From: Ampelomyces quisqualis
Lineage: Eukaryota > Ascomycota > Dothideomycetes > Pleosporales > Phaeosphaeriaceae
Length of the DNA: 64,000 nt
Assembly: GCA_018398575.1 (NCBI GenBank)
Contig: JAGTXZ010000014.1
Location: 124,001-188,000, forward strand
Reading direction: 5' to 3'
Part shown: positions 32,864 to 43,669 of the stretch, one piece after another
Layout of the letters: each line of letters opens with the position of its first letter
Position numbering within the stretch: position 1 is the stretch's first letter
Position numbers and translations under genes: made by a program
Notes under the pieces: generated by a model
The model's database searches: none
What the model was told of the DNA's origin: nothing
What the model saw: only the letters and a program-made list of their open reading frames with translations

Positions 32864-33182
32864 TGTGATTGGAATTGTGTGGGCGCTTCTCGGTATTGTA
32901 TTGACGGGTCGCAATTCGTCGTGTGAGAGAAAAGTTGACGCGGAAAGAGCTTGGGCCTGTAACTTTTCTGGCGCTAAGGAATCGCGCCAAGACGCGCTCA
33001 AAAGTGACTGACAACGGCACCTTGGGTCTACCCCACAGGACAACAAACACCTTGACCTGGGACTAGTCTTCTCGACTCATTCGCGACTCGCATACTCTAT
33101 ATCTGCACCTTCGATTCCATAGAAGAACATTCGACTCACATCTGCTGGGCCTCACCGCTCTTGCTCATTCCAGTCACTCAAC
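32864..33182. promoter_or_regulatory. Shared upstream region of NOP15 and SMN1
   Basis: These 319 bp separate the start codons of NOP15 (-) and SMN1 (+) and must serve both. Both products act in RNP assembly (ribosome and snRNP), so co-regulation is a reasonable inference. No factor site was identified. Confidence 0.55.
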
Positions 33183-33930
33183 ATGGCTCCTGGAATTGAC
33201 CTGAGTGATCGCAATGCGTGGGATGACTCTTATCTGGTGAGGTCGTGGGATGACGCGGTCAAGGAGTACGAGGTAGGGCTTCGAGAATAGGGCGTAATTG
33301 TCGCGACCAACACCACGCAGAAGTACCACAGCATCCATAAATCCGGCAAGCGACTAGAAGACGCCTTGAGCGCAGCAGAGCTGAAGCAGCTGCGGGAGTA
33401 CGACGACAGCGGTATCTGCAATTCCGTCACTGACGGATTTAGGGACTACGGCGAGTACCTCGAAGAGACTGAGACTCCATCTGCAGCCGCAGAGACCAAT
33501 GGCCATGCGGATCGACCAGATACCGACATGATTCACGCGCATACCAACGATGTCGAGGCTGTGATCCCCCGGCAACAGGTACTTATCCATGAGCAAAACC
33601 ATGTAGCGAGCCCTGCCTGACACAACATAGGATCCGAAGTCTTCCAAGCAGCAAGAGGACCAGCCGGAAAACGCAAAGAACCCGGCACGGCAGGAGGCAG
33701 CTCCTGCATGCACCATGTCAGAAGCCCTCCTCGGAACAGGTAAGTTCCCGAATTGACAGGCCTGAGTTCAGCCAAGAGATCCCATGAAACATTGACAGGA
33801 AACGCTCTGACCGTGGGTAGTACAAGATGAGAACCTGAAGAACATGATGATGTCCTGGTACTATGCTGGCTACTACACCGGACTGCACGCAGGGCAGCAG
33901 CGAATGCCCAAAGACGGTTCACCCAAGTAG
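33183..33930 (+). CDS. SMN1: Survival motor neuron protein orthologue, Tudor-less
   Basis: Four exons (33183-33272, 33321-33578, 33631-33739, 33821-33930) give 188 aa. The N-terminus (WDDSYLVRSWDDAVKEYE, then KYHSIHKSG) matches the Gemin2-binding helix of SMN. The C-terminus holds the YG box, ENLKNMMMSWYYAGYYTGLH (about aa 156-175), which drives self-association. The middle is Ala/Glu/Asp-rich and has no Tudor domain, as I recall for the fission-yeast protein. SMN assembles Sm rings on snRNAs. The third intron has two possible acceptors; the downstream one (TAG at 33818-33820) keeps the YG box in frame, while the upstream one gives an early stop. All exons are short, and the gene is easy to miss. 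Confidence 0.87.
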
Positions 33931-34668
33931 CAATAGTGGCCCATTGACGACGCTGACTTGAAGCGGTGTAAACAAGGTCATGGAGTTCGCACTCCGTACA
34001 GCGACTCAACCTTTTGCAAACCAGGAGAAACATGGTGGCTGGGCCGTCACGGTAGTAGACCAATAAGGCCCAAGTGCCCTTGACGCCTAGTGTGGCACCC
34101 GCCCAACTGACAACGGGTCGTGCCTCATAACGCTCGGAAGCGAAGGCTGCGAGATGATGGCCTAGCAATATTCATGCGGCAGCGACTCTTCCAGCCTCTG
34201 TATGCAGGTGCCCCTACTGGTGTGTTGTGGTGTTAAGAAGCTTGGGGTGGACTTGGGATGCCATATTGGGTGCGATCCGGCGAAGCGAGACAGATCTGCG
34301 ACAGTACCGCGACAACCTCGAACCTACTTCCAACAGTTCAGGCTTCAGCCACGCTCGGCTGAACACCCCATTTGAGCACGCATCAACAGAATCTTTCGAC
34401 TTTTGCAGCTGTCAATCTAATGCGTGGATTTAAGCTGCGGATGTCCCAGGCACACTGGTTTCCGTGCTATCCTTCTGCCTCATAACAGTCTCGGTGCCGT
34501 TGCTCCACTTTCCTTCTCTCTTCTCTTCATCGTATTCCTGTCCGAGCCGGCCCTCGTAGTGCCTTTCTGTCCTTTACCTTTCAGCCTTGAACATACATTC
34601 TAGTGCTTGCAGCGCGGGCCTATTACATTCCTTCCAACTTTCACGACACTACATCAAACTTAGTCATA
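33931..34668. other. Spacer upstream of the cupredoxin gene
   Basis: No gene is supported. An ACTCCGTA octamer lies at 33991-33998. The final 150 bp are pyrimidine-rich, as is common for a fungal promoter or leader. Confidence 0.5.
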
Positions 34669-35523
34669 ATGAAGTACTTCGCAGCACTATCTGTCGCGGC
34701 CAGCATGGTCGCCGCCCAGGGCGATATGCAGGTCATGAGCCTCGCGCCCGCAGCTCCTGCAGGCGCGCAGACACACACTGTAAATTCTGTTGTTTACAAG
34801 ACCAAGTCAATGACAACTAACAACCACAGGTCGTCGTTGGTGGAGTCAAGCCCGTCGAGACCGGAATGGCACCTTCCCTCCTGTACAACCCCGAGTCAAT
34901 CACCGCAGCCGTCGGCGACATGGTCATGTTCGTTTTCATGCAGAAGAACCACACCGCCACACAGTCAACCTTCGCCGAGCCCTGCAAAAAGATGGAGGGA
35001 GGCATGGACTCTGGCTTCATGGTCAACCCCGAGGGCAAGCCCGGCGTCACATGGAACATGACCGTCCAGACCACTGAGCCTCTTTGTCCGTTCAACCTTG
35101 GCGCCCGATCTTCCTTGAACCCCAACTAACCAACTCCCAGGGTTCTACTGCAAGCAGCAAAATGGCATCCACTGCGGCAAAGGCATGGTCTTCGCTGTCA
35201 ACGCCGCCACTACCGGCGACAAGACCATGGCCGACTTCAAGGCCCTCGCCGTCGGCACAAACGGCACGTCCCTCACCCCTGGCGGCCTCCAGAGGGTCGA
35301 CCCCGGCGCGGCGGCTGCCCCCACCACCGTCACCGTCGACGCCGGCGGCATGGCGAATCAGACCCCAGGTGCAGCTGCAGCTCCACCCGGCGCCACCGTC
35401 ATCCCTGGCAATGGCAAAGACGGCGCTGGCCAGACATGCAGCTGCAGCTGCCTGTGTGGCATGAACTCCTTCCCTCCCAACGCGGCGGTCAACAGCTTCG
35501 GCGGCTTCCCTGGATTGATGTAA
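34669..35523 (+). CDS. Secreted cupredoxin-like protein
   Basis: Three exons (34669-34779, 34830-35085, 35141-35523) give 249 aa. A signal peptide covers aa 1-16 (MKYFAALSVAASMVAA). A cupredoxin domain follows: VVVGGVKPVETG, then YNPESITAAVGDMVMFVF, with likely type-1 copper ligands in KNHTATQ (His) and WFYCKQQNGIHCGKGM (Cys, His, Met). The WFYC motif is rebuilt only by splicing. The C-terminal region is Ala/Pro/Gly-rich with CSCSCLCG near the end and finishes FGGFPGLM; a GPI signal is not clear. Fungal proteins of this type are extracellular or wall-bound, and their partners are unknown. Copper binding is inferred from the ligands. Confidence 0.85.
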
Positions 35524-36198
35524 AGCGTCATCCATCATGTTGGGATTAGCTACGAAAACCGCATTCGATTTGATACTTTTAATACACGGGATGAGGTTGG
35601 GGTGACATGGACACGTGAAAACGGGGCTTTTGATAGGCTCCTTCGTGTGCACAGCATGGATGAAGAACCACACCTTTTTATACTTCAGTGGGCGAACTAT
35701 GGGGCGTTTCGCATTATACCGTCAATCTCACAATGTGTGTGCCCATGTTGTGGGTGCTACAAAGTGCGAGACTGGAGTCTGATTAGATGACAACATGGAA
35801 TCGAAAAGTTGAGCTTGGGAGCTTGAAGCCTTGTCTACGTGAGTTTTGATGGTGTGTGAAGATTTCCATGCACAAGCTGCAGACGGTGGTCAGGGTGCCA
35901 AGTCTTCCAGATTTACTGCATGTCAACAAAAAAACGTACCAAGGATTTCTTGAGCACTCAGAGATGGCGCTGAAGTCGAAGAATATGGTGCGCGAGGCGG
36001 TGAAAAGTGAAGACGCAATGGGCGGCGCACACATCACAGTAGATGCAAATTGATACGATAAATTGAGGTCGTTACCCAAGCCGCATTCCGAGCACTCCCA
36101 ATCCCAAAACTCCCGTTACAACACCGCGATGACGGCTACGTGGCTTGTTCAGCGCAGATCGTTCCGTCCTTCGCTATCGGCGCCAGCACGGCGGCGTT
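35524..36198. other. 3' spacer between convergent genes
   Basis: This contains 3' regions of the cupredoxin gene (+) and the first SERF gene (-). No coding signal beyond short frames. Confidence 0.5.
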
Positions 36199-36613
36199 TT
36201 ACTTGGCACCAGTCTTTTTTGCTTCAGCTTCACACATCGCAAGTCAGCAAACACTGTGTTAAGAGCAGTCTCGACGAGTCCCGCGCAAGCAACGAGACAG
36301 GCCAAGTGCAGATGTTTCTAAATTGACGGGAAGGAACATACCAGCCTGTTGTTTGGCGCGCATAATAGCGGCCTGTTCTTCCTTGGTGCGCGCGAACGCG
36401 GTGCCAGATTGCTGTTCCCCAAGATTAGCAGGGGTGTAAACCTAATATTGTTTCTCAGGGAAAAAAGTACATACCGTGTTCTTGCCTTTCTATGTTGACT
36501 GTCAGTATGTGGGCAGGCAGATGAAGGCGTGTGGTCAGGGGATAACTTACTCCGGCACTCGCAGCTTTCTGCGCCTTTTCCCGATCCTTGTCGCGCTGGT
36601 TGCCACGAGACAT
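36199..36613 (-). CDS. Small EDRK-rich factor (SERF/4F5-like) 1
   Basis: Four exons (36613-36551, 36489-36475, 36411-36342, 36227-36199) give 58 aa. The second exon is a 15-nt micro-exon coding KGKNT. All junctions are GT...AG and the phases fit. The start MSRGNQRDKDREKAQKAA is the 4F5/SERF signature (M.RGNQR...R.K..K), and the rest is Lys/Ala/Gln-rich (KEEQAAIMRAKQQAA), ending AEAKKTGAK. SERF proteins are small, basic and disordered and are linked to RNA binding and protein aggregation in animals; the fungal role is open. The gene is far too fragmented to be seen as one open frame. A second relative lies 1.1 kb away on the same strand. Confidence 0.85.
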
Positions 36614-37672
36614 CTTTACTAGAGAGCTGTTTAATGCAGAGAAAATTAGTTGATGTTGAAAGGGCAACAGTGGGAGGTCGTTGAAGTTGAAGGTCGGCGG
36701 TGGAGAATCGAGGGTCAAGTGCAGTGTAAGCGTGGCGGAAGGCGGTCAAAGAATAACTAGTTAGCGCGCGTTTGGCTTGCCCAGCGAGGCGCGTGGGCCC
36801 GGAAACGGCGATTGAAGTGTTCAGCCACAGCGCGGAGGACCAGGCATTCACGATCGACACAAACACTTAAGTATGTTGGCATCTCTTTGCAACCTTATGT
36901 GGTCCCCCCAAACTTTCCCTGTCCTGCCGTCGAATCACGTGTTTCATATGTTGACAAGCAGTGAATGCTGATATCTGCTCATGGTGTCGACACGATCTGC
37001 TGGAAATATCATGGACTCCATGTGCTTTTCAGCTGGCATCGCAACCATGTGATCCGTTACATAGAGTCTTCCTCAGCTACAAGATCAACCCCCCTTCGAA
37101 ATTGTCCACAGAACATAGACAGGTTCCGTCGAAAGGGGTTCTTATGCTGCGGAGAATTCCGATGTGCTGCTGCTACTCCTGGACCAGCGACAGTATCACC
37201 AAGCGCCAATGTGACTATGCACGAAGCATGGATCCATTGCATTCATACTGATACTGATACTCCACTCTCGCTTCCATGGCATGTCCCGATCGAACGATGC
37301 TCGGGCTCGACCAATCGTTGGGCTGTATTTGCCGCCTCCTGCAAAGTGGAGGACACGAGTTGGGGGCCATTTAGGATACGTGGAACGAGTAATATTGGGC
37401 TGGCGAAAGGACTCACGACATTATCTTCCATCTCATGCCCGCTGTGTGTCGGTTTTGCGGAAACCATGAGCAATCTTGAAATGTACATTTTAGACAGCAC
37501 CATACGTCGACATCAAAAGGAGGCTATCTGTACAAAAATGGCGCAATCGATTCAATCTAGAATTCAATACCCAAATACTCCATCACCCTCGCTATCTCCA
37601 TTGCCATTCACTCCAAGCACAATGGCCTCTGTTCTCCAATTCCGAGAGCCAGCGGAGTTGCAGCGCTCATTG
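36614..37672. other. Spacer between the two SERF-like genes
   Basis: A plus-strand open frame of 272 codons (36965-37783) crosses this spacer and overlaps the last exon of the second SERF-like gene. It has no domain and mixed composition, and is treated as chance. No other signal. Confidence 0.5.
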
Positions 37673-38113
37673 CTACTCGCCGTCGCTGTGGTCACTCGGG
37701 GGGTTCTCAGCGCGCTGCTGCTCCGAGGAGGGGAGTTCAGCCTTCTTCGCGTCCGCTTCATTGCCTGGCAAGCATCAGTATAAATGCAACGGTTCATCTC
37801 CAGATACATGCGCCATGATAGCTACACAGAGCCGTAGTCGTGAGTTCGATATGGCAAGAATATACCAGCTTGCTGGATGGTAGCTTGTTCTTTCTTGACC
37901 CTTCTAGCTTCCTATTGTATGAATTAGCGTTTTCCCCTCGTCCTATCGACTCGGAAGAGGGCGGCATACGGCTTCCATGTATCTCTAGACATCCATATTG
38001 TTAGATACGATTTTGCTTATAATCTCATCATGTCTCAGCCTAAGATTATTCACCCGAGCCACGTCCTTCATGTTCCTTTGATGAGCTATCTCTCTCTGCT
38101 GATCACGTGGCAT
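37673..38113 (-). CDS. Small EDRK-rich factor (SERF/4F5-like) 2, diverged
   Basis: Three exons (38113-38054, 37911-37866, 37764-37673) give 65 aa, with phases consistent (60, 46, 92 nt) and a GCTAAT branch site before the second exon. The start MPRDQQREIAHQRNMKDVAR keeps the SERF pattern, but the usual RGNQR is now RDQQR. EARRVKKEQATIQQA matches the first gene's RTKEEQAAIMRAKQQA. The end is new and acidic (ADAKKAELPSSEQQRAENPP, then SDHSDGE). The exon 2/3 join is at the same phase and place as in gene 1, which supports duplication. A micro-exon in the 142-nt first intron cannot be excluded. It is possibly a neofunctionalised copy. Confidence 0.65.
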
Positions 38114-41100
38114 TGTTGATACGTGTGTAGTGGATGAAAATATACCATGCGGGAGACTGAATTCGAAGTTATGAAGATCAAGAGATGTACGCAATGAAGG
38201 GGAGATATACATGTACATTCAGCACCGTAGGGGGCGGATGAAATTAGCGGTCACTGGTCTGACATGATGCTCGACGAATTGCCAGGAAGCGCTGACGGGA
38301 GGCGCCAAAGTGAGGCAGAAGTGCTTCAGGAGACGAAGCTTCATCTCATTGCTTGGTTGTGGTCTCTTAGTTTCTTCATGAAGATGTTTGGAGCCAATGC
38401 CAGCGGGGATTTACACGCTTTGTGTGATTTTCTGTCGCGGGCCAATCAAAACCTTGCTTTATCTTAGAACTGCTATCGCTGTCTCGACACGCGGGCAGGC
38501 TACACGGCCACCGGCGGCACATATGCGTGCCATTCCATTCTACTTTTCTATAATGTCTTCGTGGTGAAACAATCGAACGGCGACTGCACATTTAGACAAT
38601 GGATATTTCTAGATGTCAAGATACTGTGATCCAGGCCTTACCACTTGGAACGTTCCTGCGGCCATCATCGTTCACTCAGCGGTAAATTTCGCGTTTGAAA
38701 GTGTGATGTTGCTCGGGCATTTTAGGATTGCATTTCTGTCACGATTCTCCAAGGTGAGCCAGTGTACTTGCACCCCGTTGATCCGGAAAAGCACTGCTTT
38801 TCTTGCTCTTCATTTGCACTTCAAGTTTCACACGTTCTCTGAAGTCTGCTCTATGCAAAGTTTCTCGCAACAAAAATGTTTATCCATCTCTCGTGTCGTC
38901 AAACGAGACCCTTGGTAATGGAGGGTTCGATTTGCTATAATTCAGTTGTACGATGTCTTTTTTCATGAGTAATTAAGAGCCAGTGAGTATGATATGGTAC
39001 CCCTGGTGAAGACAGACATACTATTTCGCCTCAAGAACGCGTCTACGTTGTCTCTAGCATCTCAGCCCAAGTTTCGACACATACATTCACATAGAAATGT
39101 ACTTGACGACAACAATAAGCTTGCAATGAACTACCAAGCTAATGATTTACTCGACTCTTTTTGCTAATAAATATTGGTTATGCGAAGTATCATTCGTGAT
39201 AGTCAAAGGTAGTTTTCTGATGGATCGACTCCGCTAGTCTCTACATACTGGTATACTCCCCTTCTATACTGACAGGGATATTGCAAGCTATTATCTCAAT
39301 TACGTACGAGTCAACGGGTATTGAGATGTAATGGATATAGTTAAATCCTTGATCAAGCGGTAGAATCGCGCTATAAACCTGCTGAAAGCCAGAAGTACTG
39401 TGTTTGAAAAGCAGTGTGAAAGCAGTGTTCATCTAGTTGGCAAATCACTCACGTATAAAGGAACTGTGTAAATACATGAGCAATAACATGGGCCAATAAG
39501 AGCTTAAGCGCCAAAGTCCTTCATAGACGCGAAGTATGTTGCCCCATCGCATGTAGTTCAAATACTGGGCGTGAAGCCGCAGATCCCGACACCGACTGGC
39601 TGCGCTCCGCGGAGTACAACACATCCCACTTATCATGATCGACGAACCATCTTAATTCACAGCGAATCAGAACCGCTCCCTCCCACTATAGAAGCAACCC
39701 GCGATCGCATCGGCCCATCGAGTTTCAAACAATTAATTCCGAATGACCAGCGCTCACATCCGAGCATCCACGACAGCAAAGATGGCCCTCTATCTTCCGA
39801 TCCAACTACAGCATTCGATCGTAATACCCGTAACCGACTCATCCAACTACAGCATTCAATCGTAATACCCGTAAGTTGTAACTGACTCGTCCAACCCCAT
39901 CGCCCCCCACTCAATGACCCTTCCAACTAAACGAATCGCGCCCTTCAACCCAAATCGCCACCACAGCTCCCCTCAGCCCTACACCCACACCTTGCGCAAA
40001 ACGCAAAACCCCCGCCATCGGCCGTGAACCCCTCCCTATCCGCCCACAACATTCCCATCCACGGCACAAATTAACCCCGCAAAATCCATCCATCCCATCG
40101 ACCTCGACACCGCACTGCACCGCACTGCACTAGTACCTCCAACGTAACATTTGCGCACCCACCTTTTTGAAACCCCATCTTTTACTACCTGCAGACTCAC
40201 TCTTGTAGAAAGGAGGCTGTGCACATCCCCCCTGTCCCACCACACCCACGCCTGCCTGCACCGCTAGCGCGCGATCTGGATCCCGAGATGCAGATGGGTT
40301 CTGGGGGGCGGATATTAGCGTGCTGACAGGGATGGAGAATACTGGGTCGGAGATAGCGTCGAACAGTGGAGTGGATGGTGGATGGTGCGAGTCGTGTGTG
40401 GATGCATGGAGACGGGCTGAGTTGGTGGTTTGATGGAGCGTGGGCTGGGGTTCAGCTGGTTTGGTGGGGGTACGAACGTGTGCGTTGAGCTGTAAAAGAT
40501 GAGGGAGAGGAAAGGATTGGATGTTTGGGGGAAGCGATGCAAGACATGTAGTCTGTTATACGTTGTGTTTTGTTGGCAAGGTTAGCTTTAGAGTATAGGT
40601 CAATAGTTGGACGTGGTTCAACATGCTCGAGACTACAAAGTATGGTAAGGGCTTGACATGCTTGTGCATGTGATACGATAGGTTTATAGTAGTAGTTGTG
40701 TGTTGGTACAGTCTTAGGTGCGGGTATCCATGTTATCTACGTATACAGTGCAGAACCAAAAGTTGTCGAGGGCTTGAAAATACCATAAAGGCTGACAGGA
40801 CTTGAGACTTCGATAACTGAAGTTGGTAAATATGAGTACAATTAGGAAGGCGAACCAGCATTATCAAGAAGATAGAACAGAAAGACGAAATAGCAATGCT
40901 CCATGATAACCAACTCTAGGATCGCGCAGCCTATACAGCCCAAGCCATCATCGCTTTTTGATATCGTGCATCTTTCATTATCCTTGCGCCCCATTGATGA
41001 TCGCTAAATCATTACCAAATGCGGTCGAAATGTCAATAGTGACCAAAAACAAAACTTGTCTGTTGACCAGAGAAAGAAAGGGCTTCTCCTCCAAGATTCT

Positions 41101-41428
41101 CTTCTGCCGACCAGCGACACGATGCGTGACGTGAGTAGACAACGCCAGAGACAAGAGATGTGAGGAATGTGGGAATAAGCAACATAATCGGCAAGACTGC
41201 TGCCAAACCTAGCTCTTGCAAGATGGAAAACGGAGAAAGACGAATCTAAGAATGAATCGTTGGGACTGTTCTCGACCACGACGCAAAGATTGCGTGCATT
41301 GCGGTCGCCAGGATAGGCAAAGATGCATGTCGTCGGTCGTTCGCGGCCGTGCTGGAATGTGCGTGTCATGCAGACAGACAGTAGCCGCGGGCCACGGCCA
41401 ACTCCGCTGTATCATCGCCGGACTTGGC
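38114..41428. other. 3.3-kb spacer, no gene seen
   Basis: Open frames are short on both strands and I could not build a spliced gene. The stretch holds a 41-bp tandem duplication (39800-39888), C-rich sequence at 39880-40130, and the 3' region of the C2H2 gene at its right end. Confidence 0.45.
39800..39888. repeat. 41-bp imperfect tandem duplication
   Basis: The unit starting atccaactacagcattcgat, then cgtaatacccgtaaccgactc, occurs at 39800-39840. It is repeated from 39841 with one substitution and a 7-bp insertion. A short third start (gtccaacc) follows. Confidence 0.8.
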
Positions 41429-43669
41429 TCAATCATGGTTCCCGCCACGTCTTCGATGCTTTCCGGGGAAGTCGACCTCAGGATGTACAACGCGCTGTAA
41501 GCGTCGTTAGCAAGGCTATGCCCAGTGCGTGCGTGTTGCGTGATGAACTCTTACCATGTGACGCGTCAGTGCATCATTACGTGAAAAGGTCTTCTCCTCC
41601 ACGCACAGCGCGCATCGGACTTTCTGCTTGCGCGCGTTGTGGATCGTGTCTTCGTGGCGGGTAAGATCGTACGGACGAGAAAAGATGGTGTTGCAGGGCT
41701 TGCCGGTTGTGGGGTTGGTGCGCTCACATTTGTGTGGGCCGGCTTGAGTGTTGCGCTCTAAGATAGCTGCTGATGTCATCGTAGTGCCGAGGTTGGCATT
41801 TCGATGACCCTCACGCTTATGCTTTTGGAGTTTCTGCGGAGTTTCGAAACGCTGAGCGCAGCCATGGTACGTACACGAGTACGTGCCTGATTCTGCGCCT
41901 GATGGTGTTGGCTTTTGCAAGAAGCGATCGCTTGACTGGCTGTTGGATGGCTCGGCTTCACTTGCGCTTGACTCCATTGATGTCAGGTGTGCTGGAAACT
42001 CCGGTGTCTGGTCGACTGTCGAGGACATGTTATTGTTTGCTGTGCGGTATTGCGATGTCGATGACATGGGTATTGGTATACTACTTTGTACTGACGGAGC
42101 AACAAAGTTGAAGCTCGAGGACTGTGGCAGTGAAGTAGCAGCAGAGACGGGGAAGTTTGTTGGGTACTGTGGCGTAGCCCAGCTGTCCCGATTGTATGAC
42201 TGCGAAGGAGTGTCAAAGCTTGACTGGCTGGCGTTCGGAAATTGGTCGCCACCCGTGTACTGAGTGTCGTAGTCGTTTGCGCCACTGTCTGGGAACAATG
42301 ATACTTTTGAGTCTTCATCGACTTCCCGGTAGTCCAACAGAGCATCCTTAGGCGAAATAGTCTTTGGCTCAGACTCCTGGTTACACTGCATTTGAGACTT
42401 CATGGCGTAAGCTGCATCGACTTTACGATTTTGCTCACGTGCTGCTGTGGCAGTGCCAACGAGAGGAGAGTTGAAATTGTGGCTAGGCTGGCGGTATGGC
42501 GAGCCCTTTCGGAATGGCGAATCGCCTCTTGATGCAGAGCTGCTAGGTGACTGTGAACGTGCGTACTGTGCTGCCTGCAGTGCTCGTTGAACGCTCTCAT
42601 TGGCATTGCTGCGGTATGGTGACAGCAACGACGACCGCGCTGGCTTGGTCTGGACTATTGATTGGGACACAGCATTTGGGTCGTAGAAGTTGTCGGCGGC
42701 AATGTCTGTATAAGTCCTCTCGAACTTGGGTACAGTGTGCTGTCGGGTGTCTGCAATATCATCGTAAGTACGAAATTGATTGGATAGCCAGGAGTCGACC
42801 GTGGAGAGTGTCTCACCATTCGCGGGCACCTTGAAGTCCATCTCGTCTCCTTGCGTGGTGTGTGGGGTTGCAGGCGAGTCGTGACCATAGCTAGACACTG
42901 AATGTCGAGCTGAATGCGCAAAGTCTGGCACATCGTCTCCCTGGTCCATCAATGCTTGCTTCATCGACATGTGTGCAGCCATCGTCTGGTCCATGGTGCC
43001 AGATGTGGCGTTGTAGTTGTTGAAGTTGTTTGAGCTCAGAAACGATTCTTGAGTGGGCGTGTGCGTGGGGGTTGGTAGATGATTTGGAAAGGTTCTGGAC
43101 CGTTTGTCAGCCGTAATCAGTGAGTCGACCCGCGTTGTCGCACGTAGGGGCAACTTGGCGGAATGAGCGACGTACTGGTAGCTGGTGGATGTGCCTGCTG
43201 CCTGAAACTGTGAGGCAGTCGAGGCTACAGACGATGAAGAAGAAGACGCTCGCTGGTGCCCGCTGTTCTGGTTCTGCGATGGTGTGTGCAGTGACGGGCC
43301 TTGAAGGTTGTTGTAGTTCCACGACTCGAGTCGGGAGCCGCTACTGCCCGTCGATAGCATCGGTGACTGAGAATAGGCGTTCTGGCGCAGTTGTGGTGTG
43401 GGTGTTGATTGCTGAATCCGGATAGCTGGGTTGTGCGCGAAGTCGGGGTACGCAGTCGTCATGAACGGATTGGGTGCGCTGCTAACGGCCGAGATACCAA
43501 AAGATTGCTGCTGCGACTCGAGGTAGTCGTGTAGTAGTTTCTGGTCGAAGTACTGGGGCTGGGCGGCAAGCTGCTGCGGAAGTTGTGGGTAGGAGAGATG
43601 TTGCGACGATGGTGGTGACGGTATCGACTGTTGCGGTATGTGCTGACGTCGTGTGGATGGCGCTAACAT
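41429..43669 (-). CDS. C2H2 zinc-finger transcription factor
   Basis: Two exons (43669-41555, 41494-41429) give 726 aa. The frame is open upstream to 43972, but the methionine at 43669 (MLAPSTRRQHIPQQ) is the likely start. Residues 1-590 are low in complexity, rich in Ser, Gln, Pro and Asn, and probably activating. The C-terminus has zinc fingers: CTYHGCAQRFETPQKLQKHK, then CERTNPTTGKPCNTIFSRPY with DLTRHEDTIHN, then CALCVEEKTFSRNDALTRHM. The join to a 66-nt last exon gives RVVHPEVDFPGKHRRRGG and completes the last finger region; without it the protein would end in unrelated residues. I associate the RPYDLTRHEDTIHN block with filamentous-fungal proteins annotated as Rpn4-like (proteasome gene regulators), but am not sure of that name. 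Confidence 0.86.

Noticed and set aside
36965..37783. 272-codon plus-strand open frame
   Set aside because: No domain or composition bias typical of a gene, and it overlaps the last exon of the better-supported second SERF-like gene on the other strand.
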